Below, piece after piece: positions 31,601 to 43,600 of a DNA stretch of 64,000 bases. The notes beneath the pieces were generated by a model. It searched no databases, was not told where the DNA came from, and saw nothing but the letters and a program-made list of their open reading frames with translations. Position numbers and translations under genes: made by a program. Source of the stretch: Leptobrachium leishanense (Eukaryota > Chordata > Amphibia > Anura > Megophryidae); NCBI GenBank assembly GCA_009667805.1, contig CM019067.1, forward strand, positions 67,750,637 through 67,814,636, given 5' to 3'. How positions within the stretch are numbered: position 1 is the first letter of the stretch; every line of letters starts with the position of its first letter.

Positions 31601-34600
31601 GTATTGCAGGTGGATATGCTAGGCAGACAACAATGAAAGTTCACACAGCAGATGGGGTCTTTAGAATCACAGATGGTGTGGTACAGATGCTTGGCAGAAA
31701 TGATGAAAAAGTCACAAAGCAAACTGGATTCCTTGGAACCACGGGTAGTGTTGCAGAGTTGGTATGGAATCCTTGCAGCCAAAGGTGAATGTTCAGAAAA
31801 CAGTTTCACAGGAGCAATGTGGGAATCCAAGCAGGAGCACAATCAAGGCAGACACAGAGCAATGTCCAAAAGGTGACCCACCCTTAAGTAGGGAGAGGCT
31901 CAGGCCTCAGGAGGTACAAGAGAATCCTGGACTGGCTTCAACTGGAGAGGAGAGGTAAGAACCGGGCTGGAATCAGGCTACCCGGAGCACTCCAGTGGGC
32001 ACCGGGGTGGAATCCTGACAGATATCATAAACTGCAGATTACCTGAGTCCAGTGCTGCCATCAATAGATGAGGCCTGGCATATGTCGGCTTGGCGGGCAA
32101 TTACTAGTAAACAGCCCTTTTGCAAACGCAAAAAATAAGATTAAAGCACATCTCATGTCTTTTGAATAGTTTCCTGTGTTTCTCTTCGGATTTTATATAC
32201 AGTCAGGTCCAGAAATATTGGGACACCGACACAATTCTAACATCTTTGGCTCTATACACCACCACAATGGAGTTGGAATGAAACAAACACAATGTGCTTT
32301 AACTGCAGACTGTCAGCTTTAATTTGAGGGTATGTACATCCAACTCAGGTGAACGGTGTAGGACTTACAGCAGTTTGCAGATGTGCCTCCCACTTGTTAA
32401 GGGACTAAAAGTAATGGGACAATTGGCTTCTCAGCTGTTCCATGGCCAGGTGTGTGATATTCCCTCATTACCCCAATTAAAATGTGCAGATAAAAGGCCC
32501 AGAGTTAATTTCAAGTGTGCTATTTGCATTTGGAATCTGTTGCTGTTCTCAAAAAGAAGGAACGCACCTTGAGCTCAGCAACACCAAAAGACCCGGGAGA
32601 CCACGAAAAACAACTGTGGTGGATGACCGAAGAATTCTTTCCCTGGTGAAGAAAACACCCTTCACAACAGTTGGCCAGATCAAGAACACTCTCCAGGAGG
32701 TAGGTGTATGTGTGTCGAAGTCAACAATCAAGAGAAGACTTCACCATAGGGCTGTGCAATATTGACAAAATAATCATATTGCGATTTCTTGAATGAATAT
32801 TGCGATTGCGATTTTATTTGCGATTTAGCCAATTGTTTTTGCTTTTTCAAACATGCTACATACATTCTAAATGTATTCAGTATTCAGCACATGGATACTG
32901 ACCCAGCACATGGATACTGACCCAGCACATGGATATACTGCCCCAGCACATGGATATACTGCCCCAGCACATGGATACTGCCCAGCACATGGATACTGCC
33001 CCAGCACATGGATACTGCCCCAGCACATGGATAATGCCCCAGCACATGGATAATGCCCCAGCACATGGATACTGCCCCAGCTCATGGATATACTGCCCCA
33101 GCACATGGAAATACTGCCCCAGCACATGGAAATACTGCCCCAGCACATGGAAATACTGCCCCAGCACATGGATATACTGCCCCAGCTCATGGATATACTG
33201 CCCCAGCTCTGCCCCCCAGCTCATGGATATATTGCCCCAGCTCTGCCCCCCCAGCTCATGGATATACTGCCCCAGCTCTGACCCCCAGCTCATGGATATA
33301 TTGCCCCAGCTCTGCCCCCCAACTCATGGATATATTGCCCCAGCTCTGCCCCCCCAGCTCATGGATATATTGCCCCAGCTCTCCCCCCAGCTCATGGATA
33401 TATTGCCCCAGCTCTGACTGATATACTGCCAGCCCCCAGCACATGGAAATACTGCCCCAGCACATGGATATACTCCCCCAGCACATGGATATACTGCCAG
33501 CCCCCAGCACATGGATACTGCCCCAGCACATGGATATACTGCCCCAGCACATGGATATACTGCCCCAGCACATGGATATACTGCCCCAGCTCATGGATAT
33601 ACTGCCCCAGCACATGGATACTGCCCTAGCACATGGATATTGCCCCAGCACATGGATACTGCCCCAGCACATGGATACTGCCCCAGCACATGGATATTGC
33701 CCCAGCACATGGATACTGCCCCAGTACATGGATACTGCCCCAGCACATGGATACTGCCCCAGCACATGGATACTGCCCAAGCTCATGGATATTGCCCCAG
33801 TACATGGATATTGCCCCAGCACATGGATACTGCCCCAGTACATGGATACTGCCCCAGTACATGGATACTGCCCCAGCACATGGATACTGCCCAAGCTCAT
33901 GGATATTGCCCCAGTACATGGATACTGCCCCAGCACATGGATAATATTGCCCCCAGCACATGGATACTGCCCAGCACATGGATACTGCCCCAGGACATGG
34001 ATACTGCCCCAGGACATGGATACTGCCCCAGCACATGGATACTGCCCCCAGCACATGGATACTGCCCAGCACATGGATACTGCCCCAGGACATGGATACT
34101 GCCCCAGCTCATGGATATTGCCCAGCACATGGATACTGCCCCAGCACATGGATAATGCCCCAGCACATGGATACTGCCCCAGCTCATGGATACTGTCCCA
34201 GCTCATGGATACTGCCCCAGCTCATGGATAATTGGATACTGCCCCAGCTCATGGATTACTGCCCCAGCTCATGGATACTGCCCCATCTCATGGATACTGC
34301 CCCATCTCATGGATACTGCCCCAGCTCATGGATACTGCCCCAGCTCATGGATATTGCCCCCAGAACATGGATACTGCCCCAGCTCATGGATACTGCCCCA
34401 GCTCATGGATATTGCCCCCAGAACATGGATACTGCCCCAGCTCATGGATAATTGGATACTGCCCCAGCTCATGGATACTGCCCCAGCACATGGATACTGC
34501 CCCAGCACATGGATACTGCCCCAGCACATGGATACTGCCCCAGCACATGGATATTGCCCCAGCACATGGATACTGATCCAGCTCATGGATACTGCCCCAG

Positions 34601-37600
34601 CTCGTGGATATCCGCAGCTCACCTCTGTAGCGCCGCTGTGTTCTGTGCGCCACGTGTTCGGCTCCCTGTTAACTTCCGCCGGCACATGGAGCTTGGGCGC
34701 TCGCCTGGGGGAACCATGTGATGAGCCGCGAGATCGCGGCTCGTCACGTGGTTCCCCCTGCGAGCGCCCAAAGCACCATGCCGCCGCACCATGCCGCCGC
34801 CGGAAGTTACAGCCGAAAATCGCAAAATCGCAGCCTTATGCGATTTAGAAATCGCAGGGGCGGAAATCGCGATTCGATTGCGATTAATTGCACAGCCCTA
34901 CTTCACCAGAGTGAATTCAGAGGGTTCACCACAAGATGTAAACCATTGGTGAGCCTCAAAAACAGGACGGCCAGATTAGAGTTTGACAAACCACATCTAA
35001 CAAAGCCTTCACAGTTCTGGAACAAGATCCTATGGACAGATGAGACCACATCAACTTGTACCAGATTGATAGGAAGAGAAGAGTATGGAGAAGGAAAGGA
35101 ACTGCTCATGATCCTACGCATACCACCTCATCAGTGAAGCATGGTGGTGGTAGTGTCATGGCATGAGCATGTATGGCTGCCCATGGAACTGGTTCTCTTG
35201 TATTTATTGATGATGTGACTGCTGACAAAAGCAGCAGGATGAATTCTGAAGTGTTTCGGGCAATATTATCTGCTCACATTCAGCCAAATGCTGCAGAACT
35301 CATTGGACGGCGCTTCACAGTGCAGATGGACAATGACCCAAAGCATACTGCAAAAGCAACCAAAGAGTTTTTGAAGGGACAGAAGTGGAATGTTATGCAA
35401 TGGCAAAGTCAATCACCTGACCTGAATCCCATTGAGCATGCATTTCACTTGCTGAAGACAAAACTGAAGGGAAAATGCCCCAAGAACAAGCAGGAACTGA
35501 AGACCGTTGCAGTAGAGGCCTGGCAGAGCATCACCAGGGATGAAACCCAGCGTCTGGTGATGTCTATGCGTTCCAGACTTCAGGCTGTGATTGACTGCAA
35601 AGGATTTTCAACCAAGTATTAAGAAGGGAAAGTTTGATTTATGATTATTATTCTGTCCCATTACTTTTGGTCCCTTAACAAGTGGGAGGCACATCTGAAA
35701 ACTGCTGTAAGTCCTACACCGTTCACCTGAGTTGGATGTACATACCCTCAAATTAAAGCTGACAGTCTGCAGTTAAAGCACATTGTGTTTGATTCATTCC
35801 AACTACATTGTGGTGGTGTATAGAGCCAAAAGATGTTAGAATTGTGTCGATGTCCCAATATTTCTGGACCTGACTGTATATTAGCTATGACTTAAATATC
35901 CTTACTACAGATTATATTAACGTATTATCGTGTCCATTTTTCCACAAAGTTATATATAGTGCTGAGAAACAATTTCCTTAAGAATATTTAATTTTCTGTT
36001 CATATAATCCCTCTAACTCTTGTACTAATCAGTAAATTAGCCCCATGGTAGGTTTTCTCCTGCAGTGCTATGCGTATAGAAAGCCCTGCGCATCTCATAT
36101 TGGGCAAAATTACAAGCTTAACGCTAGCGTTAGCTCTCAGCTATGTGAGCATTAACGTTAGATTAAGTGGCCCTAGCACAGGCCGCCCATATTACAATCC
36201 GTATGCTAACAGGTTAAAAACCCATTAGTGCATCGGGGATTGTGCTCAAATGTTGAAGTTCTGATAGTGTTTCCACCAAATCATGCAGAGAAACAGTGAG
36301 TGTGATCACGGAGTTATATTTTGCATTCGGTCCCATAAGTATTTGTTCTGTCTTTGATATCTATAAACACACAAAATATAGAAAATCCAGATCACATCAC
36401 TACAATATAGGAAAAGCAGTGGTGGCTCGTCCATAGAGTCAGATGGGGCAGCACCCTACCATATTTTTTTGGAATTAAAAAAAAAATTAACCTATATAAT
36501 TTTTTTGTGTCATTTAACATGTGTCTGATTGATAAAATGTGCTATGTCCCTTTAAGCAGTGTCATTGTCTCCTTGACTGTTGCTAGGCTGTTGTTAAAAA
36601 AGAGAAAGAAAGATTATGTGATTATTTGTCTTTGACCTGCCATCCAGAAATCTGATAAGGGCTCTACAGGTGACCTTAGAAAAAGAACTGCAGCTGTACC
36701 TCATCCCCCTGCTGCTGGCTAATTGAGCTCTTCTGGGCATCCAAACAAATTGCGGCTTGACTGCAGATTTTATCTTCTACACACCTGACCTGCTTGTCTT
36801 AACCTCTTAATGACAGAATATGCACCCAAAATTTGCCTTAAATGTTCTAAATACAAATAAAATAAATAATTAAAATAAAAAATAAATGTGCTATATTAAA
36901 CAGGCTTTTTTTGTTTCAAACAGACGTTTTATCTGCTCAGAGTTATTTAAAATAAAATGGGTTGTTTTTATTTTTAGCAAATAATAAAATCCCTTTTTTT
37001 ACTTTTATATTTTTGTTATTACTGAATAATGTTTTATGTATACATCTTGTGGCTAAATTCGGGATTACACTTGTAATATTCTTATTAATGAGGCAAATAA
37101 TATTATGTCTATAAGGTTTATTCCCTATATATGGGATCATCCTCTTATTTTGGAGGAAGTAGTGCCATACAGACATATTCCTGTTCATGATTAAAACATT
37201 CATGTTTCCAGTCTGGTGCCGCACCAATTAGAAATGTCACCAGCCGCCACTGAGGCAAAGGGTATTAAAACACAGAACTTGGTATAAGAAATAATTGAGA
37301 GTCTGGTGTTAATTGATTATGCATTTGCAAAATCACTTAACACATAAAATAATCACATCCAAAATACCTCTAAAACCCAAGGGACAAAGTGTGATGCATT
37401 CCGCTGCTTCCTCTATCCGCAGGCAGTGGAATGTGACCTACATACTGCAGGAGCTGACTGTCAGGTTCTGGGGTGGAACCAGGTGGTGGAGATATGGCCC
37501 AAATGCGGTTACTACAGACAGGGTAGTGGGTGGAGGAGGGTGAGTTGGAGGAGACTGACCAGATCTTTGAATAGCTGAAGACTGCAGACTGAAGACTGGA

Positions 37601-40600
37601 AGGACAATGGAGGAAACATGGTGGGAATCTTGGTAAACACAAAAGGGGTTTTCTGGATACAGGATAACAGCAGAGCTAAACACCTCTCTCTGCTAGACAA
37701 TAACAATACTGAAGCACAGAAGGGAAAGAGGGAGGGAACTTTAGTTCAGATGAGGAAAGGTGTGGTGTGTTAGTTGTGCATTAACTGTATGAGGACCTGT
37801 GGTTCTAGTGCTGGGGAGAGGCAGCACTTTTCCTGTGCTGCCAAGGTGCAGTTCAGGAGGGAATGGTGCCAGCCTGGCCCTTCTTCCGGCGACGTGAGGC
37901 ATGACATATCCCTCCCCCTAAAGTCGCACTCCGTGCGACTAAACCGGCATCAACGGTCTGGGGGTCTTCTTGGCGTACCACAGTCCCATCAGATGCCGGG
38001 GTACAATCTGGAGTCAAGGTGTCAGGGCAACCATAAGCCATGCAGGTCTCCTCGTCGGTCTCACAAGGGGAAAAACAACTACGGGAAAAAATAAAGTCCA
38101 CATCAGCCACACTAGAGCTCTTGGGGGTAACAGCGTGAGGTTCAGCCTCTGGGCAGACATTGGTTGGCAGAGATTCTTGAAGGGAGACTGCGGGAGAAAA
38201 ACTAGATGCCAAGGAACAGGGGGATGACTTGATCCTGCGAGTGTGGGTAATAGGAGACCGTACCTTAGCCATGAATGAGGTCTTCCTGGGTACAAAAAAG
38301 TCACACGGGGGGGGGGTAGCCGGGGTGATTGCTGGTGCGGAGATGGTGGCACCCAGGTATGCCCCACCTTGACTGGGTAGTCCTAGGCCGTACCACTCTG
38401 CGGCAGATGATCCTCATAGTCCAAAGTCTCCCAGTCTGCCTCCAGAAAGTTATCAGAGCTTGGGTATTCTTCCATCCAGGGTTCTGGGATGGAGGCATCC
38501 ATGACCGGGTCAGAAGGTGGCACATAGGTGGGGGTCTGGAGGCCGTGCACTTGTGCACACAGGAGGGCATGGTCAGTCCTGAGGTTCTCCATAACTGTGG
38601 TTAGGTCACTGACCTGACTGGTTAGGGTGGGGACAATGGATTTGATCACTGGAGTTTCTGTAAGGGGGTTGGTGTTACCTCAAATTGGTAATGCCTCAGC
38701 AGCATCCTCAGGAAGTGGAGAAGCAGCTTGGGCGGGTACAAGAGGCACGGCAGAAACAATGTTTGGCTGGCTGGTAGTGATGGGAGTTGCCTCCAGATTC
38801 AAAAGCGGCATTAGGTCCATTTGTTCAGGTGACCTGGCTTCCAGGAAACTGGTGGGTCCCAACTCCATGGAGGAGACCGATCCTGTCTCTTCAAACACAG
38901 CATATTCCATATCCATGGGTTCACCAGGCTGGTCAACATTAAACGTTGTTTCATGAAGGGCAGGGGTTAGAGAGGCAGCAGGTCGTTTGATGGACTCCGG
39001 CAATGGCTGCTTGAACTTGGTGAGGGAGGTCTTGGGTGGTGAGGGTCTTTTGGGGTAGGTTTCGGTGCGGGGGGCTTCCTTGGAGCTGGCTGGAGCACTT
39101 TAGCAGGCTTGGGTGCTTTAGCCAGTTTTGGTGAAGATACTGTAACCTTGGGTCGGGGTGCATCTCTGGGCATAGAGGTGGTTTCAGACCTTTGCCCAGC
39201 GGATTGCTTCGTGGAGGGTCTCAATGGGCAGTCCACGACCCAGTGGGAAAAATCTCCACAGTACAGGCACAGGTTGTAGGTTTTCCTTCTGGTATGCTCC
39301 TCAGCGGATAATGAAGCACGTTTTTTCTCTCTTGCAGGAACGCACACTTTAGGTGAGGCGTCCCACATTCTCTGCAGTATACCACTGAGAAAATTAACCA
39401 GGTGTCTGACGGCTTCATGGAAACGTCTCTGGATCAATTCCACCATATAGTGTAGCACCGCGGGCTCATACATATTTGGGCTTCAGTATATGTCAGGTTC
39501 TGGTTCTGGGGTGGAACCAGGTGGTGGAGATATGGCCCAAATGCGGTTACTACAGACAGGGTAGTGGGTGGAGGAGGGTGAGTTGGAGGAGACTGACCAG
39601 ATCCTTGAGTAGCTGCAGACTGAAGACTGGAAGGACAATGGAGGAATCTTGGTAAACACAAAAGGGGTTTTCTGGATACAGGATAACAGCAGAGCTAAAC
39701 ACCTCTCTCTGCTAGACAATAACAATACTGAAGCACAGAAGGGAAAGAGGGAGGGAACTTTATTTCAGATGAGGAAAGGTGTGGTGTGTTAGTTGTGCAT
39801 TAACTGTATGAGGACCTGTGGTTCTAGTGCTGGGGAGAGGCAGCACTTTTCCTGTGCTGCCAAGGTGCAGTTCAGGAGGGAATGGTGCCAGCCTGACCCT
39901 TCTTCCGACGACGGCGACGTGAGTCATCATACTGACACCTATGGGGGCGCGGTGTCACTGCTGGTATCTTGTAGCTGCTCCAAAATATTCTGACTTGAGC
40001 CATTAACACAGAGGCTGGCTTGGAACGGAATAGGTAAATAGGGAGCCTCTAAGAGGTCAATGTGAACACAAAATGTTACTGGATAGCTTTTGGAGCTCTG
40101 GGCAGCTTTTACAGTGAAATGAGAACTTTATAAAAAAACATCATTGTGGATATTCCTCCTTTTTATAGCACAGGAGGAGAGTAAAATACAGTCTGTAGAA
40201 TTTCACTCTGATCAACTCCAGGAGGCCCCCACAAGAGAAAATCTACTGAAAAGGGGATATGTTAATGGAAAGCTGTGATAACTTAAACCCCCCCAAAAAG
40301 ACAAAAGCAACTTTTTCTCTTACAAGCCTGATCAAAAAGTAAGGCTGCACCCAAGTAACATTACACTGGTTATATAAAGACGTTATTCAAAGACCACTGA
40401 AATTTTGGTGCTCTTTCATTGGACGCACTTCGGCGACCTCAGTTCGCTAACCCTGCGGTGAATTCAGCATTCACCGCAGGGTCCTTGAAGTGTGTCGAAT
40501 TGATCCGCCGATAAACCCGCCGAGACGATCTGATAAACCACCGACCGCATCCTCAAACCGTCGAACGCATCCGATAAACGGCCAAAAAAAACAACAAATG

Positions 40601-43600
40601 CATCTGATAAATCGCTGAATACATCCACCTATCCTCCGAACGGACTGCCGAACACCTCCGAAAAAAAGCCGTCCAGCCGCCAAACGGGGGTTAAAAAAAA
40701 ATAAACATAATTTTTAAAAGGAGTTTTAAAAAAAAAATAGTGCATGAAAATAATATATAAGGTCCTATGAATAACAATCAAAAGGTCTGTTACAGAATAT
40801 AAAAAAAACACTTAAAAAAAAATAATAATATCGGAATCAAGAATTTCAAAAAAATCCAGAAAAAATACTTTTTGCTGCAAATGAAAAGAATAAACGGTTG
40901 AATGAATATTTCATAAAAATGGGGAATTTATTTTGCATTGAAACCTATGGGATTCGCCTGTTTATACCTGTCAAACGAAACCACCGCAAATCTGGGCATT
41001 TCGACAACTTTTCTCTGCTGTTCGGTGTTCTCTGAATAGATTAATCATTAGTTCTCTATGGGGAATATTTAATATTATATATATTTAATAATATAATATT
41101 TGGCGAATCGCCAGCTTTTTGATTAGCCGAATTCACCGTCCGGTGCATTTCGGTGGCAAGTTCGGCTCTCTTTGAATAACCCCTTTAGACATCATACAAA
41201 TCCAAAGAAATGCTGCTAGGCTAGATTAGTAGCGAGTAAGACTGCACTGTAACTTTCCAAAAGTCCCACAGGGTTATTCAAAGAGCTCCGAATTGCTGGA
41301 GAAAGGTAACCGAATGCTGACATTCAGCATACGGTTTTTACCTTTCCTGGCCATTCGGCAATCCAGAGAGCAGGCAATTCGCCAAATCCTGGCGAACTGC
41401 CTGCACATACAGTATGATGCCTGTACGATGCCTGTTCGAGGGCAGTGAATCCCCATAGAGAAGCACTGCTTCGTCTATTATTAGAGCAAAACCCAGCAGT
41501 GAAAAGTTTCCGAATTTCCCTGCTATTCGGTGGTTTAATTCGGCAGGTTTATTCAGGCGAATCCCATAGGCTTCAATGTTAAAAATATTCCCATTTTAAT
41601 TCAATATCTAATAAACCGTTTATTATAATATTCTGTAGTAAAAAGTCTTTATTTTTAGATTTATTTAGGACCTTTTAGGCATTTTTTGCCGTTTTACTTT
41701 TAAAATATTTTTCCTTTTTTCTGTAGCAGCCCTTTTTATTATCATTCATTGGATCTTATATGTAAATTTCAGACATTTTCGCGCAGTAGTTTGTTTGCAA
41801 ACAGCGTTTCACTTTTCAACATTCAAGCGTACTGTTTTTTTTTTCTTCACCACCTTCATCTGCGGTGTCCGGTTTTTCCGGCGGCTGCTCTGTGCTGTGA
41901 TCGGCTCCTGCTCGGATTTCTCCGGCGGGTTAATCCAGATGTTTTTGTGGGTTTCGGTGTGCGTTCGCCGGGTGTTGCGGTGAGTGTTCGGCGGGTTTGT
42001 GGTGGCTTTTCCCTGCATTACTCTAAACTCCTTACTGGGATTATCTCTAACACAAGTAGTTGAGGAGCCGACCCGTAAAGAGGCCATATTGGATTTAATA
42101 CTCACAAATGGAGGTTTGGTATTGGACGTTGTTGTAGGTGAAAATTTGGGATCTAGTGATCACCAATCAGTATGGTTTAATATAAGAACAGGGATGGAGC
42201 CGCACCACACAAAAACAAAAGTTTTAGACTTTAAAAAAACAGATTTTTCTAAAATGAGATTTTGTGTGAATGAGTCATTATCAGACTGGAGGAGTTTAAA
42301 GGGAGTTCAGGAAAAATGGGATTATTTAAAGGAAGCATTATTGAAGGCCACAGGAAATTGCATTCGGCTTGTTAGCAAAAACCAAAAAGGGAAGAAACCA
42401 CTGTGGTACTCTGCAGAAGTGGCCAAAATAGTGAAGAACAAGAAGATAGCATTCAATAATTATAAAAAAACTCAGTGTGAAGAGGATAGGCAAACCTATA
42501 AGATTAGGCAGAAAGAGGCAAAGCAATTTATAAGAGCTTCCAAAGCACACGCAGAAGAGAAAATAGCTGTGTCAGTAAAAAAGGGGGACAAAACATTTTT
42601 TAGATACATAAACGAGAAAAGAAAAGTAAAACAAGGATTAGTTAGATTAAAAACAAAGGAAGGAAGGTATGTAGAAGAGGATAAAAGTCTCGCTGACTGC
42701 CTCAATGAATATTTTTGTTCAGTCTTTGCAGAAGAAAAGGAAGGAAAGGGACCTCAGTTAGGAGAGAACACTAAAGAGACATTTACATATGAGTTTACAG
42801 AGGAGGAGGTTCTAAAGCAGCTGTCTAAAGTAAAGAGAAATAAGTCAATGGGGCCTGATGGGATCCATCCTAAATTATTAAAAGAGCTCAGTGATGTAAT
42901 AGCAAAACCGTTAACAGATTTATTTAACCAATCCTTGTTAACAGGAGTCGTCCCAGAAGACTGGAAATTAGCAAATGTTGTGCCCATTTTCAAGAAGGGT
43001 AGTAGGGAGGAATCGGGGAACTATAGGCCAGTTAGTCTTACGTCAGTAGTGGGGAAATTAATGGAAACCATGTTAAAGGAAAGGATTGTTGAACATCTAA
43101 AAACACATAGATTACAGGATCAGAAACAACATGGGTTTACCTCAGGGAGATCATGCCAAACTAATCTTATTGATTTTTTTGATTGGGTAACAAAAATAAT
43201 AGACATAGGTGGTGCAGTAGACATTGCTTATTTAGATTTCAGTAAGGCTTTTGATACTGTTCCGCATAGAAGGCTTATCAATAAATTGCAATCTTTGAGC
43301 TTGGATTCCAATATTGTTGAATGGATTAGGCAGTGGCTGAGTGACAGGCAACAGAGGGTTGTGGTAAATGGAGTTTATTCGGCGCAAGGTCTTGTTACCA
43401 GTGGGGTACCTCAGGGGTCAGTACTTGGACCCATTCTCTTTAATATTTTTATTAGTGATATTGCAGAAGGTATTAATGGAAAAGTATGTCTTTTTGCTGA
43501 TGACACAAAAATTTGCAACAGGGTTGACGTTCCTGGAGGGATCAGCCAAATGACAAATGATTTAGGTAAACTAAAAAAATGGTCGGAGTTGTGGCAATTG

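Larger units (their letters stand above)
32484..35622 (+). pseudogene. Tc1 transposase (DD34E), interrupted by a hAT element
   Basis: The first part (to 32746) has the HTH linker GRPRKTTVVDDRRILSLVKK and KSTIKRRLH. After the hAT insertion (one copy of CTTCACCA to be discounted) the gene continues from 34909: KPSQFWNKILWTDET (first Asp), SVKHGGGSVMAWACM across a frame change near 35130, then RFTVQMDNDPKHTAKATKEF and [15 protein letters not shown], with spacing consistent with DD34E. It ends KGFSTKY with stop at 35620-35622. The C-terminal 149 codons are open. At least one frame change and the insertion inactivate it. Confidence 0.88.
32200..35876 (+). mobile_element. Tc1-type transposon with ~220-bp inverted repeats, interrupted by a hAT element
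   Basis: CAGTCAGGTCCAGAAATATT at 32200 and its inverse ending at 35876 are flanked by TA (32198-32199, 35877-35878). The terminal inverted repeats extend about 220 bp each (32200 to about 32421 and about 35656 to 35876), well beyond the short ends of many Tc1 elements. A transposase gene lies between them. A 2.15 kb hAT element (32747-34900) is inserted in that gene. Confidence 0.92.
37459..39931 (-). mobile_element. Gag-only LTR retrotransposon (Ty3/gypsy type, non-autonomous)
   Basis: Two near-identical ~445-bp LTRs (37459-37906 and 39491-39931) enclose 1.58 kb. A 5-bp duplication CTGAC flanks it (37454-37458, 39932-39936). On the minus strand a purine tract TTTAGGGGGAGGGATA adjoins the left LTR, so that one is the 3' LTR. 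The interior has gag-like sequence only; no protease, RT or integrase motif can be found and there is no space for them. It must depend on an autonomous relative. Confidence 0.85.

Noticed and set aside
32867..34848. Many open frames over the 33-34.6 kb array (up to 316 codons)
   Set aside because: Simple minisatellite translation in several overlapping frames, with no start context or conserved domain.
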